Positions 17,605 through 25,259 of a stretch of DNA of 64,000 nt are shown here, one piece after another. The position numbers were made by a program, and so were the translations under genes. Under the pieces are notes generated by a model that saw only the letters and a program-made list of their open reading frames with translations, made no database searches and was not told where the DNA came from. This DNA comes from Pseudomonas laurylsulfatiphila (GTDB lineage: Bacteria > Pseudomonadota > Gammaproteobacteria > Pseudomonadales > Pseudomonadaceae). The stretch covers positions 1 through 64,000 of the forward strand of contig NZ_NIRS01000008.1 of NCBI RefSeq assembly GCF_002934665.1. The letters are read 5' to 3'. The number at the start of each line of letters is the position of its first letter. The stretch's first letter is position 1.

Positions 17605-18410
17605 CAGAGCGCATCCCCGTATCGCTGTTTACGCTCGTAGAGCTTGTTGGCCTTGCCATCGAGCCATGCCAGCAAACCGGCCTCTTCACTCAGGATCTGA
17701 CGCAGCGGCTGCTGGAAATAGCCTTTGAGAAAACGCAATTTGTCGCGGCGGGTCAGGCCGATGTCCAGGGCTGAAAAGTACAGGGCGGCCAGATCCTTGT
17801 TGCGCCAGCGCGAGGTGATCGCCGGACGGGTCTGGGCGCGGTGCAGGTCGATCACCGAAAGCTTGAAGTCATCAAAGGTCACCGGTTTGTCGGTGTGCAG
17901 CAGGAAATGACAGATGTAGCAGTCGCGGTGGTTGACCCCGGCACGGTGCATCATGCCGGTCATGCGTGCGACTTCGGCGATCAGCGCGCGCTTGAGTTTT
18001 GGCTCGGGCGGCTGCTTGACCCAGTTGACGCTGAAGTCTTCGAGGCTGACGGTGGGCGCCAACTCTTCGGTAACGATGAACGAGTGCTGGTCGGCCGGGT
18101 TACTGCCCTTCTCGCCATACGCGACGGCGGTCATGGTCGGCACGCCGACTTCCTGCAGGCGCTGAATGGCCTTCCACTCCTGGCCGGCACCCAGTACCGG
18201 GAGCTTGGCCGTGAGCAGGTTCTTGAAGATCTCGCCCCAGCCGATGCCACGGTGGATTTTCACGAAAAACCCGTTGCCGTCGACTTCCGTGCGCAATGTC
18301 CGGCGTGCTTCCAGCTCGCGGTACACCTCGCCCTTGAGCCCCTCGACTTCGGCGAACGGGTCGCGTCCGGCCCAGAGGCTCTTGAACGGTTCAGCCAGCA
18401 TCAACTTCAT
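17604..18410 (-). CDS. waaP: LPS core heptose(I) kinase WaaP
   Basis: A 268-aa kinase that phosphorylates heptose I of the inner core, a modification essential in P. aeruginosa. Visible residues are Lys51 (FVKIHRG), the HRDCYICH loop with Asp163, which matches the P. aeruginosa catalytic residue, and VIDLHR with the metal Asp. A His replaces Asn in the loop, as is normal for WaaP. It begins immediately before wapP and abuts the waaG stop with no gap, so it is within the waaF-waaC-waaG-waaP-wapP-wapQ operon. Confidence 0.93.
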   Translation of the reverse strand: MKLMLAEPFKSLWAGRDPFAEVEGLKGEVYRELEARRTLRTEVDGNGFFVKIHRGIGWGEIFKNLLTAKLPVLGAGQEWKAIQRLQEVGVPTMTAVAYGEKGSNPADQHSFIVTEELAPTVSLEDFSVNWVKQPPEPKLKRALIAEVARMTGMMHRAGVNHRDCYICHFLLHTDKPVTFDDFKLSVIDLHRAQTRPAITSRWRNKDLAALYFSALDIGLTRRDKLRFLKGYFQQPLRQILSEEAGLLAWLDGKANKLYERKQRYGDAL

Positions 18411-19532
18411 TTAAGCGTGCTCCGCCAGAATCACATCGGCCGCGTGTTGCGGCATGCTGTAGAGGTCGGCCGTTTCGGCGAAGGCCAGACCATTGCGGCT
18501 CCAGGCCGCCCTTGCTTGAGCGTCGTTCAACATGCCGGTCAGGTATTGCGTCAGCTGCGCCTGATCGAAGGGTTCGTCCAACACCAGGCCAGCATCGGCC
18601 TCGGCGATGTAATGGGCGTACCCGCACACCGCGCTCACCAACACCGGCAAGCCGGCCACCAGGGCTTCGAGCAGCACGGTGCCGGTATTTTCGTTGTACG
18701 CCGGGTGGATCAACAGATCGGCACCCAACAGGAAGCGCGGGATATCGCTGCGCCCCTTGAGGAACGTGACGTTGTCGCCCAACCCCAATGTCGCGCTCTG
18801 CATCTGGAATAACTTGGGGTCATCCTGGCCAATTACAAACAGCCGGGTGCGCTTCCTCAGCTCCGCAGGCAATGCCGCCAGTGCCTTTAGGCTGCGGTCC
18901 ACACCCTTGGTCTTGAACCCGGAGCCGATCTGCACCAGCAGCAGCTCGTCGTCCTTGAGGTCGAATTCAGCGCGGAACCCGGCGCGAATGTCATCGGCAT
19001 CGGCCGGCCGGCGACGGTCCTGGGCGATACCCGGTGGCAGCAGATGGAAACGCTCCAGCGGCGTGTCGTAATGCTTGATGAACAGCGGCTGCTGAACCTC
19101 GGAAATCATCAACACTTCGGTCTTCGCATCCTTGGCGAAGACCGCGCGCTCGTATTCGGCGAAGTGGCGATAGCGGCCCCAACGGCGATACAGCGAGTTG
19201 CGCAGGTTCTGCGCCTTGTCTTCGAAGCAGCCGTCGGCGGCGTAGTAGACGTCCAGGCCCGGCATCTTGTTGAAGCCGATCAAGCGGTCAACCGGGCGCT
19301 TGGCCAGGTCGGCTTCCATCCATTCGCTGAGTTTTTCGTTGCGTCGATGGTTGAAGAACGCCTTGACCGGCGCCACCAGCACTTCGAAGCCCGGCGGTAC
19401 GTCGCCCTCCCAGATCAGCGTGTAGACGCGAATCTGATGGCCGCGTTTCTGGCACTCCAGGGCAATGCGCATGAAATCGCGCTGCAAGCCGCCGAACGGA
19501 AAATATTTGTACAGGACAAATGCCAATTGCAT
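18411..19532 (-). CDS. waaG: UDP-glucose:(heptosyl)LPS alpha-1,3-glucosyltransferase WaaG
   Basis: A 373-aa GT4 enzyme adding the first outer-core hexose to heptose II. The N-terminus LAFVLYKYFPFGGLQRDF is characteristic of WaaG, and the C-terminal half has VQIGSGFKTKGVDRSL and HPAYNENTGTVLLEALVAGLPVL (E-x7-E). In P. aeruginosa this enzyme adds galactosamine rather than glucose, so the sugar here is uncertain. It overlaps waaC by one base and is immediately followed by waaP. Confidence 0.93.
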   Translation of the reverse strand: MQLAFVLYKYFPFGGLQRDFMRIALECQKRGHQIRVYTLIWEGDVPPGFEVLVAPVKAFFNHRRNEKLSEWMEADLAKRPVDRLIGFNKMPGLDVYYAADGCFEDKAQNLRNSLYRRWGRYRHFAEYERAVFAKDAKTEVLMISEVQQPLFIKHYDTPLERFHLLPPGIAQDRRRPADADDIRAGFRAEFDLKDDELLLVQIGSGFKTKGVDRSLKALAALPAELRKRTRLFVIGQDDPKLFQMQSATLGLGDNVTFLKGRSDIPRFLLGADLLIHPAYNENTGTVLLEALVAGLPVLVSAVCGYAHYIAEADAGLVLDEPFDQAQLTQYLTGMLNDAQARAAWSRNGLAFAETADLYSMPQHAADVILAEHA

Positions 19533-20593
19533 CAGCGCAGCTCCTCAGCCATTAACAACGTGCTCAGTCGGCTGGCGACACGCTCGGGGTTCAGACGCGT
19601 GAAGCACAACGGCCACTCGCGTTTCAGGTCAAATTGACGGGTATCTTCGGCCGTCGGTTGGTAGGTGCATTTCTTTTGCAGGCACGGCGCACACGGGAAG
19701 TCACTGGCCAGGTGAATCTGCACTTTGCCGTAGGCGCCGGTCAGGCCCGGATTGGTCGGACCGAACAGCGACAACGTCGGCACATCCAGCGCGGCGGCCA
19801 GATGGCCCAGGCCGGTATCCACCGCCACGCAGGCTTGCGCGCCGGCCAGCACCTTGCCGACACCGGCCAGATTCAATTTGGGCAACACTTCGGCGTGTTT
19901 GAAACCGGCGGCGATGCGTTCGGCGCGGGCTTTCTCCAGGGCATTGCCCCAAGGCAGCTTCACCCCGACGCCAAGGTAGCCGACCCGTTCGGTCAGCTCG
20001 CGCCAGTAAGCTTCAGGCCAGTGCTTGGTGTCCCAGGTCGTGCCATGCAGAAACACCACGTACGGATTCTTGCGCGGCAACTCCACCAGGCGCTCGACAT
20101 TCAGACCGTAGTCGCCCATGCCTTTGGGCAAGTCATAACCCAAGGCGATGGCGAACAACTGACGCACGCGCTCCACCGCGTGCTGCCCGCGGGCAACGGC
20201 CAGACGCCGATTGTAAAAACGCGCAGCGATGGGCTCGCGCGCCGAGCTTTTATCGAGGCCGGCCACCGGTGCCTTGACGTAACGGGTCAGCCAGGCGCTT
20301 TTCAGCAAGCCCTGGGCGTCGATCACCAAGTCGTATTTTGTGGCGCGCACGCTTTGCTTGAAGCGCTTCCACTCACCGCTCTTGATGGTCTGCCAGATGT
20401 TTTTGCGCCAGCGACGGATCGCCACCGGAATCACCTTGCCCACCGCCGGATGCCAGGTCGGGATTTCGGCAAAGCCTTCTTCCACCACCCAGTCGAACTT
20501 GATGCCGGGAATCGCCCGCGCCGCGTCGGTCAACGCCGGCAACGCATGAATGACGTCGCCCAGCGAAGATGTCTTGATCAACAGAACCCGCAA
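19532..20593 (-). CDS. waaC: Heptosyltransferase I WaaC
   Basis: Transfers the first heptose from ADP-heptose to Kdo2-lipid A. It is a 353-aa family 9 glycosyltransferase. The N-terminus MRVLLIKTSSLGDVIHALPALTDA is typical. The C-terminal ADP-heptose site includes VAVDTGLGHLAAALDVPTLSLFGPTNP. It lies one base after the waaF start-to-stop junction and overlaps waaG by a single base. Length and motifs are normal. Confidence 0.95.
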   Translation of the reverse strand: MRVLLIKTSSLGDVIHALPALTDAARAIPGIKFDWVVEEGFAEIPTWHPAVGKVIPVAIRRWRKNIWQTIKSGEWKRFKQSVRATKYDLVIDAQGLLKSAWLTRYVKAPVAGLDKSSAREPIAARFYNRRLAVARGQHAVERVRQLFAIALGYDLPKGMGDYGLNVERLVELPRKNPYVVFLHGTTWDTKHWPEAYWRELTERVGYLGVGVKLPWGNALEKARAERIAAGFKHAEVLPKLNLAGVGKVLAGAQACVAVDTGLGHLAAALDVPTLSLFGPTNPGLTGAYGKVQIHLASDFPCAPCLQKKCTYQPTAEDTRQFDLKREWPLCFTRLNPERVASRLSTLLMAEELR

Positions 20594-20594
20594 G

Positions 20595-21629
20595 CTATTT
20601 GACCTCGACCACAGTGCCTTGCAACCGCTGCAAGGCTTCGTTCACGGCCTGCGGCATGAGCTGGCGCAGGCAGTTGTAATGGCCGAAACGGCAGGTGCGG
20701 TCGAAGCACGGGCTGCACTCGATGCCCAGGCGTACGATTTCCACGTGCTCGGCCAACGGTGGCGTGAAACCCGGCGAGGTCGAGCCGTAGACCGCTACCA
20801 GCGGGCGGTTCAGCGCGGCAGCGACGTGCATCAGGCCGGAGTCGTTGGACACCACCGAATCGGCACAGGACAGCAGGTCGATGGCTTCGGCCAGCGAGGT
20901 GCCGCCGCTGAGGTTGACCGATTCTTCGCGCAGGCCGGGAATCAGCCGCGCGCGAATGTCTTCGCCCACGGCGTGGTCGTTTTTTGAACCGAACAACCAG
21001 ACTTGCCAGCCTTCACGAATCTTCGTTTCGGCGACCTTGGCGTAATGCTCGGACGGCCAGCGCTTGGATTCGCCAAACTCGGCGCCGGGGCACAGGGCCA
21101 ACACCGGACGATCGAGGGCCAGGCCGAACTTGGCCAGTGCCGCCTCGCGGGTGACCGGGTCGATCTGCAGCGTCGGACGCGGATAGGGTTTCGGCAACTC
21201 GACGCCCGGCTCGAAGGCCAGGGCCATGAAGCGCTCGATCATCAGCGGATAACGATCCTTATCCAGCGTGCGCACGTCATTGAGCAGGCCATAGCGGAAT
21301 TCGCCGCGCCAGCCGGTGCGTTTCGGGATGCCGGCAAAGAACGGCACCAGCGCCGACTTCAGGGAATTGGGCAACAGGATCGCCTGGTCGTACTGGCCGG
21401 CCAGGGACTTGCCGATGCGCCGGCGCGTCGCCAACTCCAGCACGCCATGACCGAGCGGAAAGCTCAAGGCCTGGCGAACTTCGGGCATGCGCTCAAGAAT
21501 CGGCCGGCTCCACTCGGGGGCCAGCACGTCGATTTCGCACTGCGGGTGGCGTTGCTTGAGACACTGGAAAAGTGTCTGCGCCATCACCATGTCACCGACC
21601 CAACTGGGCCCAACGATCAGAATTTTCAT
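20595..21629 (-). CDS. waaF: Heptosyltransferase II WaaF
   Basis: Adds the second heptose to the inner core. It is a 344-aa family 9 glycosyltransferase with the N-terminal MKILIVGPSWVGDMVMAQ motif and C-terminal VVSNDSGLMHVAAALNRPLVAVYGSTSP. A Cys-containing tail (GIECSPCFDRTCRFGHYNCL) is usual for WaaF. It is first in the seven-gene inner-core operon, preceded by about 300 bases holding three REP elements. In P. aeruginosa ilvE lies between waaF and glnE; here it is absent, as I recall it is in P. putida. Confidence 0.95.
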   Translation of the reverse strand: MKILIVGPSWVGDMVMAQTLFQCLKQRHPQCEIDVLAPEWSRPILERMPEVRQALSFPLGHGVLELATRRRIGKSLAGQYDQAILLPNSLKSALVPFFAGIPKRTGWRGEFRYGLLNDVRTLDKDRYPLMIERFMALAFEPGVELPKPYPRPTLQIDPVTREAALAKFGLALDRPVLALCPGAEFGESKRWPSEHYAKVAETKIREGWQVWLFGSKNDHAVGEDIRARLIPGLREESVNLSGGTSLAEAIDLLSCADSVVSNDSGLMHVAAALNRPLVAVYGSTSPGFTPPLAEHVEIVRLGIECSPCFDRTCRFGHYNCLRQLMPQAVNEALQRLQGTVVEVK

Positions 21630-21747
21630 GTGGTTTCCATAAACGAACCGGGGAGGCCTACGCCTCCCCGCCTCGAGAATCTCTGCGGGAGCATGGTGGC
21701 TTGCGATGGGTCATCACCTTCAACATTGCTGTCGACTGTCACTCCGC

Positions 21748-21907
21748 TATCGCGAGCAGGCTCGCTCCCACATTGGGTATTGGTGTACTTCGATCGGCAT
21801 GACACTGCAGATCTACTGTGGGAGCGGGCTTGCCCGCGATGAGGGCGTCACATCCGAACATCAATGGTGACTGTGCCTCCGCTATCGCGAGCAAGCTCGC
21901 TCCCACA
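21748..21907. repeat. Cluster of three REP elements
   Basis: Copies at 21748-21772, 21817-21840 (inverted) and 21883-21907 occupy the 307-base gap between waaF and glnE. I see no gene in this gap. Confidence 0.9.
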
Positions 21908-21936
21908 GGGGTATCGGGCGTATCAAAAATCCCGTT

Positions 21937-24876
21937 TCAGTTTAGCCCCAGCTCACGCCAGATCCGCATGACCTGCTGCCGTTCGTCCGCGAACTGGTCG
22001 GCCGGTATCACGCCCGGGTTCTTCTGCAGAGCCTGTCGGTGGGCGGCGGAACGGTACGCTTTATACGCTTCACGCAACAGGCTGGCATCTTCGACGGGCA
22101 TCAGCCCTTCGTGCTCCAGCTCTTCCAGAATGCGGATGTTATCGGTCCAGCGCAGCAATGGCGGGTGTGTTTCGGACCACGCCAGGGCCGCGTATTGCAC
22201 CATAAATTCAATATCGACGATACCTCCGGCGTCCTGCTTGATATCGAACGGCGCCGTGGCTTCGAAGGCATTTGCCCCGGTGCCGGCTGCCGTGCTCTTG
22301 CTGCCGAGGTTATCGCGCATCTTGGCGCGCATCTCGCTGACCTCCTGGCGCAGGGTCGGCAAATCACGCGTCTTGCCCAATATCGCGGCGCGGACTTTCT
22401 CGAAGGCCTGGCCGACATCCTGACTGCCCACCAGCACGCGCGCCCGCACCAGCGCCTGATGCTCCCAGGTCCAGGCTTCGTTCTCCTGATAACGGGCAAA
22501 CGCCCCCAAAGAACTCACCAGCAATCCCGACGCACCGGACGGCCGCAGACGCATGTCCACTTCATACAACTGCCCGGAGTTGGTCTGCGCCGTCAGCAGG
22601 TGAATGATCCGCTGCCCCAACCGGGTGAAGAACTGCGCACCGTCGATGGGTTTGGGCCCATCGGTTTCAGCTTGCGGATCACCGTCGTGGATGAACACCA
22701 GGTCCAGGTCCGAACCATGCCCGAGTTCCAGGCCGCCGACTTTCCCATAACCGACAATGATGAAGCCGGGATCGCACAAGGTGCCATCGGTGCGCAGGGG
22801 CGTGCCGTACTTGGCCACGGTCTGGCGCCAGGCCAGTGCGAGCACCTGTTCAAGAATCGCTTCGGCGAGCCAGGTCAGGTAGTCGCTGACTTTCATCAGC
22901 GGCAGGCTGCCGGCGATTTCCGACGCAGCCACCCGCAAGCGGTGCGCCAGCTTGAAGTGACGCAGCGCTTCCATTTGCTGTTCGAGGTCGTCCTCGGGAA
23001 TCCGTGTCAGGCGCTCGCGCAACTCGGCTGCCAGTTCTGGCGCCAGTGGCGGCTTGAACAGTCGGCCTTCGTTGAGCAATTCGTCGAGCAGCAGCGGGAA
23101 ACGGGTGATTTGCTCGGCGATCCACGGGCTCGCGGCGCACAGCGTCAGCAAACGCCGCAAGGCGCCAGGGTTCTCGGTCAGCAGCACCAGGTACGCGGAG
23201 CGACGGGCCACGGCTTCAACCAGCGGCAACACGCGTTCCAGCACCAGATCCGGATTGGCATGCTCCACGGCCTGCGCCAGCAAACGCGGAATAAACGCAT
23301 CGAGACGTTCGCGCCCCAGACGCTGCATCGCCCGCAATTGCGGACTGCTGCGCAGACCGGCCAAGGCTTTCAAGGCCTTGGGGGCATCCTTGAAACCACC
23401 CTGTTCCAACTGGCGGCAAGCGGCCTCATCGTCCTGAGCCTCTTCCCACAGTGGCAACCACTCACCGCCGACCACCACTTCGCTTTCGGCACCCTGCTCT
23501 TCGTCGGGATCGGCGATCACCTGCCCGAAGTGCCAGGCTACGCGGCCACGCCAGTACATCAGTTGTTCGTGGAACGCCGTCCAGTTGGCAAAGCCCAGCA
23601 TAAAGGCAATGCGCGCCTGATCCTGCTCGCCATCGGGCAACATTTGCGTCTGACGGTCAGCGATCGCCTGAATCGCGTGTTCGGTGTAACGCAGGAATTC
23701 GTAGCCTTCGCGCAGCTCACTGATCACGGCCGGCGGCAGATAACCCTGACCTTCCAGCGTGCTCAGCACCTTTAATAGCGGACGCTGCTGCAAGCTCAGG
23801 TCGCGGCCGCCGTGGATCAGCTGGAACGCCTGAGCAATGAACTCGACTTCGCGAATGCCGCCGGAACCGAGCTTGATGTTGTCGGCCATGCCCTTGCGCC
23901 GCACTTCCTGCTGGATCAACTGCTTCATGGTACGCAGCGCTTCGATGGCCGAGAAGTCCAGGTAACGCCGGTAAACGAACGGCCGCAGCATGTCCTGCAG
24001 TTGCGCGCCAGCCACCTGGTCGCCGGCCACCACCCGCGACTTGATCATCGCGTAGCGCTCCCAGTCGCGACCCTGGTCCTGGTAATACTGCTCCAGCGCA
24101 TTGAAGCTCAGCACCAGCGCGCCCGCCGAACCGTAGGGGCGCAAGCGCATGTCGACGCGGAATACAAAGCCGTCGACGGTCATCGGATCCAGGGCCTTGA
24201 TCAGCCGCTGGCCCAGACGAATGAAGAACTCCTGGTTATCCAGCGCGCGTTTCACGCCGACGGTTTCGCCGCCCTCGGGATAGGCGAAAATCAGGTCGAT
24301 GTCCGACGACAGGTTCAACTCCACGGCACCGAGCTTGCCCATGCCGAGGATGACCATCTGCTGCGGCTCGCCGCTGCGTCGCCCGGTCGGCACGCCGAAC
24401 TGCTGGCAATGCCGCACGTACAACCATTGATAGGCCTGATCGATGCTGGCATCGGCCATGTCCGAGAGGTCGCGGCAGGTCTGGATCAAATCGGCCTGGC
24501 GGGTCAGGTCGCGCCAGATGATCCGCACCTGATGGCGCGCGCGCTGGCGGCGCAGGGCACGGCCCAGCAGATCGTCGGTCTCGGCCGTGCTCACGGCGGC
24601 CGCGATCTGCGCGCACAATTCACCAGGCGCGTAGCTGCGGTCCAGCTCACCGGACTGCACCAGCTGCAGCAACATCAAAGGGTCACGAACAGACTGTTCA
24701 ATCACGAAATCGCTGGCGGCGGTGACGCGGGCAAATTGCGCCCAGCGCTCTGGCGACCAGGCAGACAGCCCGTGGTCATCGTCCAAAGTGGCGACAGCAG
24801 CCCGGAACGACTGCTCGGCGCGGGTGACAAACGGCTGGAGAATGGCCGGCAGTTCGGCAAGCGAAGGGAGGCTCAT
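21937..24876 (-). CDS. glnE: Glutamine synthetase adenylyltransferase/deadenylylase GlnE
   Basis: Bifunctional enzyme that adenylylates glutamine synthetase (inactivating it) or removes AMP, under control of PII. It has 979 aa with two duplicated nucleotidyltransferase halves. The N-terminal deadenylylase half has GMGKLGAVELNLSSDIDL (about residue 175). The C-terminal adenylylase half has GYGKVGGLELGHGSDLDL (about residue 705). Both active-site Asp pairs are present. It diverges from aceE across a 383-base intergenic region that holds the operators described below. Confidence 0.96.
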   Translation of the reverse strand: MSLPSLAELPAILQPFVTRAEQSFRAAVATLDDDHGLSAWSPERWAQFARVTAASDFVIEQSVRDPLMLLQLVQSGELDRSYAPGELCAQIAAAVSTAETDDLLGRALRRQRARHQVRIIWRDLTRQADLIQTCRDLSDMADASIDQAYQWLYVRHCQQFGVPTGRRSGEPQQMVILGMGKLGAVELNLSSDIDLIFAYPEGGETVGVKRALDNQEFFIRLGQRLIKALDPMTVDGFVFRVDMRLRPYGSAGALVLSFNALEQYYQDQGRDWERYAMIKSRVVAGDQVAGAQLQDMLRPFVYRRYLDFSAIEALRTMKQLIQQEVRRKGMADNIKLGSGGIREVEFIAQAFQLIHGGRDLSLQQRPLLKVLSTLEGQGYLPPAVISELREGYEFLRYTEHAIQAIADRQTQMLPDGEQDQARIAFMLGFANWTAFHEQLMYWRGRVAWHFGQVIADPDEEQGAESEVVVGGEWLPLWEEAQDDEAACRQLEQGGFKDAPKALKALAGLRSSPQLRAMQRLGRERLDAFIPRLLAQAVEHANPDLVLERVLPLVEAVARRSAYLVLLTENPGALRRLLTLCAASPWIAEQITRFPLLLDELLNEGRLFKPPLAPELAAELRERLTRIPEDDLEQQMEALRHFKLAHRLRVAASEIAGSLPLMKVSDYLTWLAEAILEQVLALAWRQTVAKYGTPLRTDGTLCDPGFIIVGYGKVGGLELGHGSDLDLVFIHDGDPQAETDGPKPIDGAQFFTRLGQRIIHLLTAQTNSGQLYEVDMRLRPSGASGLLVSSLGAFARYQENEAWTWEHQALVRARVLVGSQDVGQAFEKVRAAILGKTRDLPTLRQEVSEMRAKMRDNLGSKSTAAGTGANAFEATAPFDIKQDAGGIVDIEFMVQYAALAWSETHPPLLRWTDNIRILEELEHEGLMPVEDASLLREAYKAYRSAAHRQALQKNPGVIPADQFADERQQVMRIWRELGLN

Positions 24877-24910
24877 GGTCTATCCTTGATCGGCGTATAG
24901 CGGACTGCAT

Positions 24911-24935
24911 GTAGTGGTTTTCGAAAACCCACTAC
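24911..24935. promoter_or_regulatory. Near-perfect palindrome upstream of glnE
   Basis: GTAGTGG and CCACTAC flank TTTTCGAAAA plus one extra C. The outer GTAGT/ACTAC halves match the two shorter sites before aceE, so a related regulator could bind. It could also simply form a hairpin in the glnE leader. Confidence 0.4.
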
Positions 24936-25083
24936 CTGATGGAGTGTCGAACAAAAGTTAGAAATAGCTGAAATTTCTTTTATTTTGGCAGCCAGCATCA
25001 AGCTTTTACCTTTTGTAGTTGGAAAAAGACCAACCTTAACGATTATTCTCACAACGCAGCCGGGGGCCACAAGCCGCTCATCT

Positions 25084-25148
25084 GTAGTTTTACTACTCGT
25101 ATATACATTAGACGGGCTGAAATGCCGGAAGATTTGTAGTAAAACTAC
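25084..25148. promoter_or_regulatory. Twin GTAGT-N3-ACTAC operators before aceE
   Basis: GTAGTTTTACTAC at 25084-25096 and its exact reverse complement GTAGTAAAACTAC at 25136-25148 lie 52 bases apart centre to centre, about five helical turns. The half-site plus three-base spacing is like operators of FadR-subfamily GntR regulators such as PdhR. An AT-rich TATACAT stretch between them could be a promoter element. The regulator is inferred, not present in the window. Confidence 0.6.
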
Positions 25149-25259
25149 ACGCCGCCGGAACAACCTGTCGGCAATCCAAGAATTCATAACGTCTGCCCAC
25201 AAGGCCAGTCGCTAACTCAGGCAACCGATTCTGGTAGCCTTTCCGCCCTGGAGCAAGCC

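Noticed and set aside
21630..21936. Missing ilvE between waaF and glnE
   Set aside because: P. aeruginosa has ilvE here, but I recall P. putida does not, so the absence is probably ordinary variation.
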